Assembly: GCA_002070945.1 (NCBI GenBank)
Contig: MWEG01000104.1
Span: 1-64,000, forward strand
From: Lentisphaerae bacterium ADurb.Bin082
GTDB taxonomy: Bacteria > Verrucomicrobiota > Lentisphaeria > Oligosphaerales > Oligosphaeraceae
DNA length: 64,000 nt
Direction of reading: 5' to 3'
Shown here in pieces: positions 1-7,978 of this stretch. The translations under genes were made by a program, and so were the position numbers. The notes under the pieces are model-generated. The model was given only the letters and a program-made list of their open reading frames with translations. It had not been told where the DNA came from and did not search any database. Within the stretch, counting starts at the first letter, position 1. Every line of letters begins with the position of its first letter.

Positions 1-119
1 ATTTTTGTCCACGGCTTGAAAAAACTCAAAAAATAGGAGAAGGCTCACGAACTAATTTTGATTCCGCATGGCTGGCTGACCGCGCTGCGGATGGCTTTTC
101 CCGGCATGCTCTTTGATAA

Positions 120-1679
120 TCAGTCCTGCTTCGCCTGCGGCTTCCACAAGTGCGGCAGAAGGATGTCGATGTCCTTGTCCGGGGTGGTTGCCAGCCTGGG
201 GAGGACGTCGATCAGCCAGGTTTCGAAGCTGACCTTGCTGGCCTCGCAGGTGGCGACCATGCTGTTGATGACGGCGGCCGTCTGCCCGCCCTCGTCATTG
301 CCGAAGAACAGCCAGTTCTTGCGTCCCAGCGCCCAGGGGCGAAGGGCGTTCTCGGCGGGGTTGTTGTCGATGCCCACGTGGAAGTTGCCCAGGAACACCT
401 GGAGCTCGTCCCTTTGGTTCAGCGAGTAGGCGGCGGCCTTGACCAGCGGGTCGGACGGGGGCCGGCCGCCGGTTGCGATGCGCCCGCAAAGCTGGAAGTA
501 CTTCTCGACGAGCGTGCGCGTCTCCCGGCGGCAGGCCTTCCTGGCCTTGACCAGGGCCGTCTCCGCCTGGCTCCTGGCGGCGGCGTCCACGGCCTGGCGC
601 TCGTTCAGGTACATCTGGCGGATCAGGCCCAGGGCCTCCAGGCGGTCGGGATCGTCCAGGGTCGGGACTTCAAAGAACTTCCGGCGGGCATGCGCCCAGC
701 AGGCGCTGCGGGTTCCGGGCAGGAGGTTGTACGCGGCGCAGGCGTCGCTGACGTAGGTTCCGAAGTATTCCCCCATTAATTCCGAGGCAATTTCCTGATT
801 TCGCCTTGGGGCATAGCGGTACACCTTCAGCGGCGGGTCGGTTCCGCTGACTCTCACCCAGATGTAGGCTCGCCGGCACTTGCCCCTTTCCAGCACCCGC
901 ACCGGGGTTTCATCTGTGTACATGACCTCGCAGTTCATGACCAGCTTCTCCATCCGCAAATAGAGGGGTTCCAGCAGCCTGCCGACATCCATCGTCCAGT
1001 TGCACATCAGGCTGCGGCCGATGATGATGCCCTGCCGCCTCAGATCCTCGCTCTGGCGGTAGAAGGGAAGGTGGTTGACGAACTTGTCGGCGATCACGTG
1101 GGCCACCACGGTGAGGTCGTAGCGGACGCGGTCGGAATTTTCGGAAAGCACGTTGGGGAAGGGGTCGGGTGCCTCCACGCCCAGCCCCTTGCGGCCGGGA
1201 GTGGCGTACTTGGCGCGCTTGGTGACCCGGACGTAATATTCACAGCGCCGCACCAGGCACTCGCTGGTGCTATGCCCGATCAGCACCAGGCCCTGCTTCT
1301 CAGCGTCGGGCAGGTCAATGATGACCTCCTCCCGAGGCAGGTGCTCGGGGAACTCGTTCCAGCCCGCGTTGCGGTGCGGCTTGGCGACATTGCGGTCATG
1401 GCCTTTAACCTTGGCTTTCGCCTCGTCTTCGGATTGCTTGGCCGGTTCGGGAAGTTCCAGCCCCGGAATCATCGGCGTGCCGTCATTGATGCAGCACTCG
1501 GATGTATGGCCGTAAACCATGTTTTTCAGCGATTCGTTCTGCCGCTTCAAATCGGCGATCATCGCCATGGCCTTTCCCAAGGTCGAGGTCAGTTCAATAA
1601 TCGTCGCCTGCATTTGCACCGCGATGGACTCCATTTCCTCGCGGGTTAGTATGCTAAAATTTACCGTAGAATATTGCAT
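120..1679 (-). CDS. tnpC: IS66 transposase TnpC
   Basis: This is the DDE transposase of the element, which catalyses strand transfer. The 519-aa protein has the family layout: an N-terminal helical segment (about residues 1-60), a basic, cysteine-poor region where the IS66 zinc finger normally lies (about 130-170), then the catalytic core. Candidate catalytic residues are D256 (in MYTDETPV), D312 (in SDACAAYN) and E443 (in NNPAENALRP), followed by the family signature around GRKNWLF. The start is separated by one base from the tnpB stop, which implies translational coupling. Length is usual for the family and no disruption is seen, so it could be active. Confidence 0.95.
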   Translation of the reverse strand: MQYSTVNFSILTREEMESIAVQMQATIIELTSTLGKAMAMIADLKRQNESLKNMVYGHTSECCINDGTPMIPGLELPEPAKQSEDEAKAKVKGHDRNVAKPHRNAGWNEFPEHLPREEVIIDLPDAEKQGLVLIGHSTSECLVRRCEYYVRVTKRAKYATPGRKGLGVEAPDPFPNVLSENSDRVRYDLTVVAHVIADKFVNHLPFYRQSEDLRRQGIIIGRSLMCNWTMDVGRLLEPLYLRMEKLVMNCEVMYTDETPVRVLERGKCRRAYIWVRVSGTDPPLKVYRYAPRRNQEIASELMGEYFGTYVSDACAAYNLLPGTRSACWAHARRKFFEVPTLDDPDRLEALGLIRQMYLNERQAVDAAARSQAETALVKARKACRRETRTLVEKYFQLCGRIATGGRPPSDPLVKAAAYSLNQRDELQVFLGNFHVGIDNNPAENALRPWALGRKNWLFFGNDEGGQTAAVINSMVATCEASKVSFETWLIDVLPRLATTPDKDIDILLPHLWKPQAKQD

Positions 1680-1680
1680 A

Positions 1681-2106
1681 CTAATAATGTAGATTCAACT
1701 TCAAGGAGTGCAAGCTTCTTGGTCGAAAAAAATCATCTTCTTCGATATTTTTTTCATCTTTTTTATTGTGACCTTGAGAGTATCTTTTATAGAATCTGGC
1801 TGGCTTGATTCCATCAATCAGAATATGCAAATCCCTGATGGAAATAACCGGATTTCCATTGACGTTTTTTGGCAAATTAAATTGGCCTTGTTCCAGCCGC
1901 TTGCTCCAGATCGCATAGCCGTCGCCTTCCCAGCACAGGATTTTGAGCAATTTCCGCCGCCTGCTGACAAAGACGAAGTAATGGCCTGAGGTGGGCGTCT
2001 GGCCGAGAAGGCTGGCCATGGCCGCCGCCAGGCCGTCGAAGGACTTGCGCATGTCGACCGGCTGGCAGCAGAGGTGGATGCGGGCGGTGGAGGACAGTGA
2101 AAGCAT
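1681..2106 (-). CDS. tnpB: IS66 accessory protein TnpB (IS66 Orf2)
   Basis: TnpB is an accessory protein needed for IS66 transposition. The family core is visible: DMRKSFDGLAAA near residue 20, then YFVFVSRRRKLLKIL and the DGYAIWSKRLEQG segment. I chose the ATG at 2106 over upstream in-frame codons because a GGGAGG ribosome site sits 7 bases before it and the family N-terminus (residues like MLSLSS then V/I-H-L) begins there. It starts 2 bases after the tnpA stop and ends one base before the tnpC start. The lysine-rich C-terminal tail (about residues 105-141) is longer than the compact core. Confidence 0.93.
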   Translation of the reverse strand: MLSLSSTARIHLCCQPVDMRKSFDGLAAAMASLLGQTPTSGHYFVFVSRRRKLLKILCWEGDGYAIWSKRLEQGQFNLPKNVNGNPVISIRDLHILIDGIKPARFYKRYSQGHNKKDEKNIEEDDFFRPRSLHSLKLNLHY

Positions 2107-2107
2107 C

Positions 2108-2440
2108 TCATACCTCCCGCCGGCCGGACAGAACCGCCACCACCCGCAGCAGGACGGATTCATCAAAATGACGACTCAGGCGCACCAGACTCCCGTCGTA
2201 TTCCACGGCAACGCCGCTGTCGTCCGGCAGCGCAGGCTTTGGCGACACCGCCGGAACCGGCAGCTGCAAAGTCGCGAAGGACAAGGAGGTGTTAGCCTGC
2301 TCGCGCTCGCCCAGGCGTCGGCGCCAATACAAGGCGCAATGATACTTCAGGTTGCGTTCCCGGCAGAATTGCCGCATGGACAGGCCGGAGGCGGACAGAT
2401 CGGACAGCGCCCCGCGCCAGAATTCTTCTCGTGTACTCAT
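2108..2440 (-). CDS. tnpA: IS66 accessory protein TnpA
   Basis: This is the small helix-turn-helix-like first gene of IS66 elements. The signature is W..AL...SGLS.RQFCRERNL, followed by a WRRRL segment at about residues 40-46. The start MSTREEF (2440) is preferred over an ATG 33 bases upstream because it matches the family N-terminus and lies after GGGAGACTGCC. The C-terminal 60 residues are low-conservation linker, as usual. It sits directly inside the right end of the element. Confidence 0.88.
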   Translation of the reverse strand: MSTREEFWRGALSDLSASGLSMRQFCRERNLKYHCALYWRRRLGEREQANTSLSFATLQLPVPAVSPKPALPDDSGVAVEYDGSLVRLSRHFDESVLLRVVAVLSGRREV

Positions 2441-2497
2441 GGCAGTCTCCCTGGTTAATGGTGGAACTGCCATTTAATGTAATCAGTGTTTCAGACC

Positions 2498-2525
2498 CCG
2501 TGAGATGTCCTGAATGGACGCTTAC
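2498..2525 (-). repeat. IS66 right terminal repeat
   Basis: Read on the minus strand the element begins GTAAGCGTCCATTCAGGAC. The first bases, GTAAG, provide the TAA that ends the interrupted host gene. The extent of the repeat is approximate because the partner end is not in the window. Confidence 0.7.
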
Positions 2526-3562
2526 ATCTTAGCTAACACAGGCGGAGTGGTAAATTGTCCGTTGATCTCCCGACGAGTAATATTTGTTGTATTTTCAAGT
2601 ATGTTTTGCAAAACAACCTGTGGTAGTTCTGTTATTTCCTGGATTCCCCAAAAAATCGAAAAATGTGCAATATCTAGCCACGACCTTTCTGGAAGCAATT
2701 CGTTATACCTGACCGGTGAAAAGATGTTATAGAAATCACACCGCTCCGTAATCCTGTTAAATATTTCATTGGCATCTGCTGGGGTTATATCACTGGATAT
2801 TTCATTAACATCAAGAGCCGCATTTTGTCTGTTTTTTATAAGATGGGCAAAAACAATACGATTCAGCCAATTAACAATTATGGTTTTAGCATAAGCTCTA
2901 TACCTATTATTTTCATCACGTACATATTCTTCCTGTATTCCATTCCACCAATCATCAACGTATGCCCCCATAACAGCATCTCTTGCCACTTCTTGTTGCA
3001 ATCGTTCTGCTACAATATCTTGGTTTCTTTGGATCATTGATGAGAACAGGCTTTCAGATAAATCATATACCTGTGAATTCGTAAATTGTCCTGATAAGAA
3101 ATATGTATTAATTTCTATGATAATTCTCTCTAATAACTCTTCCCAATCACAACGATAAATTCTAACATCTTCCCTAGTATGAATATAATTCGTATCATCC
3201 CATTGCCGAACGATTGTGAAATTATCATTTTCGTCTTTTGCATATAAAACAGCATACTGGAAATTCCAAATCAAACAGCTATTTAAATTTAAAGCCCTAG
3301 CTTTCCGCTGTGCATCCTGGATAAAAGCCTCGTTGTTTATTGGGACATCTGGCATCTTAGCTTCCCAACCTTGTAGGATGATGCTTTGGGTTCTATCCCC
3401 GTATAAAATGATATCGGGGAACATAGTATTCCCATGTATCGAGATAGTATTTTCGCCCCCTGCTCGTTGAATTAATAGTTGATTTGCTGTTGTTATCCTA
3501 TTTATTGTTTCAATAACATCAATGACCCAACTTCTTTCGTTTCTCCTTACAATCGCTCGCAT
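2522..3562 (-). pseudogene. Restriction-methylation (type IIG-like) gene truncated by IS66
   Basis: The remaining 346 aa are the N-terminal part of a combined restriction and N6-adenine methylation protein. A PD-(D/E)XK nuclease motif is visible: PD at residues 49-50 and EAK at 67-69. A helical linker region follows. The reading frame ends with GQFTTPPVLAKM, the motif that opens the methyltransferase domain of Eco57I/HsdM-like enzymes (GQFYTP.. VA). The last codon and the stop are made by the IS66 terminal repeat, so the whole methyltransferase domain is cut off. It overlaps the upstream methyltransferase gene by 16 bases (one operon). DNA is clearly more AT-rich than its surroundings, which suggests acquisition by transfer. 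Whether the fragment still cuts DNA is unknown. Confidence 0.82.
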
Positions 3563-4416
3563 ATTTTTTCCTTATAATTTATCTCGTTGATGATACCGGA
3601 AACCTGCAGTCTATCCTTGATGTTATCATCCAGTGTACGCCACGCAGTTAACAGTCTTTCCTTGGCAACTTCTATATAGTTGATATCCCCAGTCTTAAAT
3701 AGTGCAACATTCTCATTTTTTTCGATGCCAATAAAATTTCTGCCTTCAAGTAGGGCCGCTACTAAAAAAGAACCGCTCCCAAAGGCATTATCTAGCACAA
3801 CATCTCCTGGGTTGGTATATGTCCGAATTAAATATCTTCCTAATTCAATAGGCTTTTGGGTTGGGTGAAAAACTTTGCCCTCACTTTCTGCAGTTTTTAT
3901 ATATATTATATCTATTGGATATCTCTCACCATTGCTATAAACATGGGCTGGTTGAAAATCGCCATAGCAACCGCTTAATTGGTTTTTTCTAACTCCCTTA
4001 TCATACGGTACTCCTTTTGTCATTTGCGGGTTATATGTTGGCATTTTTTTGTAAAACACACAAATATCCTCGTGCTTGCGAAGAGGTTGTTTTTTTGCAT
4101 TTAAAAAATTGGTCGGTTTTGATTTTTCCCATATCCATTTATATTTAAATAATTCAGGCTGACTAAGAATCAATTGTGCTGTAAAAATCCCTTGTGACGT
4201 AAGAACGATCGCTCCATTATCTTTTACTAAGCGTTTATATTGCTTCCACAAGGGTTCAAGGGGGATATATGAATCCCAATGATTTCGTGTAATTCCATAT
4301 GGTAAATCGCATAAAACCATATCAACAGATTTATTCGGCATCCTCTGCATGCATTTTAAGCAGTCTTCTTCAAATAGATTATTAATAAACTGCTCTTGCT
4401 CGTTATCTTTCGCCAT
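3547..4416 (-). CDS. Beta-class DNA adenine N6-methyltransferase
   Basis: It transfers a methyl group from S-adenosylmethionine to adenine in DNA, as the protective partner of a restriction enzyme. The 289-aa protein has the catalytic motif IV DLPYG at residues 37-41 near the N-terminus, HPTQKP at 184-189, and the SAM-binding motif I region FGSGSF at 212-217. The order catalytic-then-SAM-binding marks the beta class. An AGGAG ribosome site precedes the ATG at 4416. It overlaps the downstream nuclease-like gene, so both belong to one restriction-modification operon. It is intact while the nuclease-methylase is cut by IS66; the target site cannot be read from sequence. Confidence 0.92.
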   Translation of the reverse strand: MAKDNEQEQFINNLFEEDCLKCMQRMPNKSVDMVLCDLPYGITRNHWDSYIPLEPLWKQYKRLVKDNGAIVLTSQGIFTAQLILSQPELFKYKWIWEKSKPTNFLNAKKQPLRKHEDICVFYKKMPTYNPQMTKGVPYDKGVRKNQLSGCYGDFQPAHVYSNGERYPIDIIYIKTAESEGKVFHPTQKPIELGRYLIRTYTNPGDVVLDNAFGSGSFLVAALLEGRNFIGIEKNENVALFKTGDINYIEVAKERLLTAWRTLDDNIKDRLQVSGIINEINYKEKICERL

Positions 4417-4555
4417 TTTGATCTCCTAATGTCTTTGAGAAGTATAGACTTTGATTAATATGGTATAAATCTAGAAACTTGCCAAGTGCCTGTATGTAAA
4501 CAGTCTGATGGGATTTTTTGTTTGCTTAGGAAACATGGGGCGAGCTGTGCAGAGG

Positions 4556-4960
4556 TTAGTAGTGTTTGTAATCATGACGTTCTTCTGGTGTGCAGGATGC
4601 ACCCGGCCTCCGGCTAGCTATCATCTCGCGGGATGAAGCCATCTCAATGGTGTAAATGCCGTTGTTGCTGCCTCTGTAGACCAGGCAAGCCCTAGGGTAT
4701 ACTTTGACTTTCGTTTCGGATCCGACGCGCTTCGGTTGGATACCAGCGTCCTGGATGATGTTTTTCAGTTGTGTGTGGCTGTGCTTCAGCTTACTCCTGT
4801 TGGCCATCCGACGAATATTTCTGTGGTTACGTTGTGCTTGTTGCTGATGGCTGCTTTGAGCTGGTCTTTCATGTACTTCTATGGTCTTGTCTCCGTATTG
4901 TTCAGGTTGCTTCCTTCTCCGTACGTCCATTAAGTAACCAGAAGTTCGAGACTGGCTCAA
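4556..4960 (-). CDS. Uncertain small ORF, no recognised family
   Basis: This is a 134-codon open frame with a hydrophilic, basic N-terminal half (rich in R, Q, H, S) and a more protein-like C-terminal half from about residue 52 (MANRSKLKHSHTQLKN). The N-terminal composition resembles non-coding translation. If a gene is present, the ATG at 4807 is the likelier start. No convincing ribosome site is visible at either start. An overlapping plus-strand frame (4736-4933) is hydrophobic and looks like its shadow. I recognise no family and the frame may be spurious. Confidence 0.25.
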   Translation of the reverse strand: MSQSRTSGYLMDVRRRKQPEQYGDKTIEVHERPAQSSHQQQAQRNHRNIRRMANRSKLKHSHTQLKNIIQDAGIQPKRVGSETKVKVYPRACLVYRGSNNGIYTIEMASSREMIASRRPGASCTPEERHDYKHY

Positions 4961-4964
4961 TTTT

Positions 4965-5373
4965 TTAACTATCTTTATTTAAATAATTATGATATTTCTT
5001 CCGGCGTTTGCGCCAATCCCCACTCCCCACCGCCTTCACCCCCTCCGGCAGCTTCTGCATCACATACACCATCGCCTTCACCACGCTCCCGTCTGCCAGC
5101 GTAGCGGCCACCGTTTCGCGCCTGTAGAGCCTTGGATAGCCTTCCAGGACATCCAAGCCTGGCTCGCGTCTCCGGCGTCACTTCGAGCAGTTCTGCGGCC
5201 ACGTCGCGCCCGTTGGCGTCCGGCACGAAGGCCGGGAAGCCCCAGCCGGTGTCGTAGAGCACCCCGCGAATCGTGCAGGGCACTCTCCGCCTGGCATCGG
5301 CGCCCCAGCGCTCGTTGCGCTCTCCCGTCATCAGTGTGCCGTAGACGGCGAGCCGAATCAGCTTCTTCTGCAT
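4965..5373 (-). pseudogene. Gamma-glutamylcyclotransferase-like (GGCT/AIG2) gene with frameshift
   Basis: Members of this fold cyclise gamma-glutamyl amines. The N-terminal frame starts at 5373 after an AAGAGGG ribosome site and carries the family signature VYGTLMTGERN (about residues 9-19). Homology continues as ARL and then jumps to the next frame as LDVLEGYPRLYRRETV, running to the stop at 4965. Removing one T around 5155 (CTTG to CTG) restores a continuous protein of about 136 aa. This is a real single-base frameshift or a sequencing error. The lysine-rich tail (RKRRKKYHNYL) supports the rejoined frame. Confidence 0.75.
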
Positions 5374-5636
5374 TTCATGCCCTCTTGATGACGGGCAGGT
5401 GGATTGCCCAGGCTCCCGTTTTGCCCGAAGGAGCCATTGCTCCAATATAAGCCGTTTATTCGATTTAGCACTTTTTGCTGTCCTCTATTTCTTCCTGGCC
5501 GCGTAACCGGTTGCCCATTGGGAAGGCCATCCCGGCCAACCATAGCTTTCAGCGCCAACCGTAGCACCTCCCGGTGGGCATTTCGCCCTTTGTGTAATGG
5601 CGGCTTCCTATGAGTGGGCGGCCGTGATTTCCGGAA

Positions 5637-7027
5637 CCGGTAAGGAGCTGTAAAAAAATAATTTTTTTAAACTTTGTCCGATTGCAACTCAATAGAATAA
5701 TTCCAGTCTCCATGAAAATCCTCCGGGCTGAGATTGACTTTGGCGAACTCCTCGTCACTGATTTTCTTTCCGGGTTCGTACGTGTTGCGATCCGACTGAC
5801 ACTGGATTTTCAGGCCTTGACGGGGTGTCGTTGCCGCAATCAGGCTGACAATGACCTGCATGGAGACCAGTGGGCGTCCCCGCCAATTTTTGGTGATTTG
5901 GCTGAATATGCGATGCTCAATTTTATTCCACTTGGAAGTTCCCGGCGGGAAATGAGACACGAAGATTTCCATGCCGGTGCGATTGGCCAAATCCTGAAGC
6001 GATGTTTTCCACAACCGGTTGCGAGAACCGTTGCTGCCGCCTCCGTCGCAGGTGATGAACAGCTTTCGGGCGTTCGGGTAGCGTTCATGTCCCATCTGAA
6101 GCCACCACTGGTAGATGCTTTCGGCGGCGAACTCTGCCGTGTCGGCGCTGATTCCGACATTCACAAAGCCCTCGTTCGCCGCCATGTCGAACACGCCGTA
6201 GGGAACGGCCTTGCCTTCCTCCGGAAGCGGGCAGTCATGACCCAGCACCTCCACCGGCTTTCCCTTGGGGGCATACTCGGCTCCCTTGCCAATGACATTG
6301 CCGATATTCTCTTTTTTCTTCGTGTCGACGGAAATCACGGGTTCACCCTGCTCAATAAATTCCCGGGCGCGTGCGTTAATGAACTGGAATTGAGCGTCAC
6401 GATCCACATGCTCTTCGCCGACTTGAAGATTTTTCTGGTTGAGTTGCAGGCTGTAACCCAAATCGGCCAGGAGAGTGCCAATGGTTCGATAACTGACCGA
6501 GTAGCCCTGGGCTCTCAACGCCGCCTCCAAGTTGCGCAGGCTCTTGGTGGTCCACAGCAACGGCTGGCTGGGTGAACAGAACGTGGCATCGGCCAGCAGC
6601 TTCTCCAAAGCCGCCGGGAGCTCCTTGAATTTCTGCGTAACACGCGGGCGCCCAGCCCCTGGGGCACGTTCCCTGAAAGGCTGCTCCTGGCTTGCAGCAG
6701 CGTAGTTTTGCACCAAAGCCTCCACCGTTCCATCCTTCAATTCCCTGACCCCAGTTCGGAGAGTGGTCATGGACACTCCAGTCAGCTGCGAAATCGCCGT
6801 CAAGCCGCCATACCCAAGCGCCTGAGCCTCAAAAGCCAAGTACACCCTCCGGATGTTTTCCGGAAGTAGTTTCGCCATGGTGGTAATCCTGCTTTTCTCA
6901 ATGTCGTTCATTAGCTTCTCCGAGTTGACGATAAGTACGGGTTCAATACCCGGACTATACTGTACAACCGGAAAGCAAGTTTGCACACCGAAGATTAACA
7001 ATTAATTATTTCACAGTTCCTTGCCGG
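5637..7027 (-). mobile_element. ISAzo13-family insertion element
   Basis: The single transposase gene is bounded by imperfect inverted repeats that I can see. The left end at 5637 begins CCGGTAAGGAGCTGTAAA; the right end read inward from 7027 on the minus strand begins CCGGCAAGGAACTGTGAAA. They agree at most of the first ~18 positions and both continue into A/T-rich runs. No clear target duplication was recognised outside the ends. The right end lies 65 bases from the start codon of the next gene. Confidence 0.82.
5667..6911 (-). CDS. ISAzo13-family transposase
   Basis: This 414-aa DDE transposase mobilises the element. The N-terminal region contains an AAxxLGYGGxxxI-type helix-turn-helix segment (about residues 28-55). 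Catalytic candidates are D196 in ISVDTKKKE, D289 in TCDGGGSNGSRN and E332 in WNKIEHRIFS, the last two being hallmark strings of this family. The start MNDIEK at 6911 is chosen because a GGAGAA ribosome site stands just before it; 30 more in-frame codons upstream lack one. No frameshift or internal stop is seen, so the element may be intact. Confidence 0.93.
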   Translation of the reverse strand: MNDIEKSRITTMAKLLPENIRRVYLAFEAQALGYGGLTAISQLTGVSMTTLRTGVRELKDGTVEALVQNYAAASQEQPFRERAPGAGRPRVTQKFKELPAALEKLLADATFCSPSQPLLWTTKSLRNLEAALRAQGYSVSYRTIGTLLADLGYSLQLNQKNLQVGEEHVDRDAQFQFINARAREFIEQGEPVISVDTKKKENIGNVIGKGAEYAPKGKPVEVLGHDCPLPEEGKAVPYGVFDMAANEGFVNVGISADTAEFAAESIYQWWLQMGHERYPNARKLFITCDGGGSNGSRNRLWKTSLQDLANRTGMEIFVSHFPPGTSKWNKIEHRIFSQITKNWRGRPLVSMQVIVSLIAATTPRQGLKIQCQSDRNTYEPGKKISDEEFAKVNLSPEDFHGDWNYSIELQSDKV

Positions 7028-7091
7028 GGATATTATCCGTAAGTTTTTGTCCTTGACTTGGGAGTTACTTCAAATGTCTAAAGGAAAAATC

Positions 7092-7844
7092 ATGTCAAAG
7101 GTTGAGTTTCCACGCATTCTTGGTCATCGCGGCACACAGGAAGTGTTTACGGAGAATGGTATCAAGGCCTTTGAATATTCTCTGGCAAATGGCGTCACAG
7201 GCTTTGAAACAGACTTTCACCTTACGGCGGACGGGGTCGTAGTGGTGATGCACGATTATGACATTAAACGGACGGCAACAGGCGAGGGCGTGGTTGAAAC
7301 GATGACGCTTGCGGAACTCAAGCTGTTCAAACTCAAAAATTCCGATGAAACGATTCCGACGGCAGATGAGCTGTTCGAGCTGTTTGACCATCGCCGTGAT
7401 TTCTATTTCGAGCTTGAACTGAAGGCGCGTTACGGCGAGTACTATGATGAATCTCGCATGGACGAATATATCAACAAGCTGCATGCGTCTGCAGCTGCTC
7501 ACTTGAGTCATGGGACGTACGTCTTTACGTGTTTTGACACACGTATTCTTAAACGCATCAAGCAGTTGCATCCGGATGCGAAGGTCGGTTTGATTTCGGG
7601 CGGTTTGACGCAGGCGCTGGTGGATGCGGCTATCGACGCTCAGTGCTACAGCATTGCACCGACGTTGGCCGGAACGGAACAGGCGCTGGTTGATGCCGCG
7701 AAAGCCGCAGGACTCAAAGTGAATCTCTGGCATTCCGAGACACTTGAGCTGTGGAAAAAGGCGCGTGACATGGGAGCTGATGTCTCAACCAATAATCATC
7801 CCGTGGCTGTTCTGAAAGCAGTGCGCGAAGCTGGTCTTGCCTGA
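7092..7844 (+). CDS. Glycerophosphodiester phosphodiesterase, cytoplasmic
   Basis: It hydrolyses glycerophosphodiesters to an alcohol and glycerol-3-phosphate. The GDPD TIM-barrel motifs are intact: GHRG (H12-R13), FETD (E39, D41) with TADG, and the general acid/base H54 in VMHD. No signal peptide is present. The start at 7092 is supported by AAAGGAAAAATC directly before it; an ATG at 7074 with GGGAG is a second possibility. The gene begins only 65 bases beyond the end of the ISAzo13 element, so its native promoter may have been displaced. Of the three GDPD paralogues in this window it is the only one with the full canonical active site. Confidence 0.92.
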   Translation: MSKVEFPRILGHRGTQEVFTENGIKAFEYSLANGVTGFETDFHLTADGVVVVMHDYDIKRTATGEGVVETMTLAELKLFKLKNSDETIPTADELFELFDHRRDFYFELELKARYGEYYDESRMDEYINKLHASAAAHLSHGTYVFTCFDTRILKRIKQLHPDAKVGLISGGLTQALVDAAIDAQCYSIAPTLAGTEQALVDAAKAAGLKVNLWHSETLELWKKARDMGADVSTNNHPVAVLKAVREAGLA

Positions 7845-7978
7845 AGTCAGTGATTGCGTGGCGGCCCCCTTAGGAAATTAAACTCTTTCATTTTCTGGAA
7901 TAACAACTCGTCAGCACGGTTACAATGAATGTGCCCAAGCAACAATTTTTCAATAAGATGTGTGGCTTTTCGGTCGGC

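Larger units (their letters stand above)
1..2525 (-). mobile_element. IS66-family insertion sequence (far end outside window)
   Basis: The three genes run tnpA, tnpB, tnpC on the minus strand, the standard IS66 order. The right end is placed at 2525 because the minus strand begins GTAAGCG there, a start typical of IS66 terminal repeats, exactly where an otherwise open host gene stops. No matching GTAAGCG start was found in 1-119, so the other end lies upstream of the window. IS66 elements usually duplicate 8 bp of target; the flanking 8 bp here are 2526-2533 (ATCTTAGC on the plus strand), but the partner copy cannot be seen. Confidence 0.9.

Noticed and set aside
1..119. Left terminal repeat of IS66
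   Set aside because: No GTAAGCG-like start or complement to the right end was found, so the end is probably outside the window.
1071..1649. Plus-strand frame within IS66
   Set aside because: Antisense to tnpC, with no independent support.
4736..4968. Hydrophobic plus-strand frames
   Set aside because: Two overlapping short frames without ribosome sites, opposite a weak minus-strand frame; no membrane-protein family recognised.
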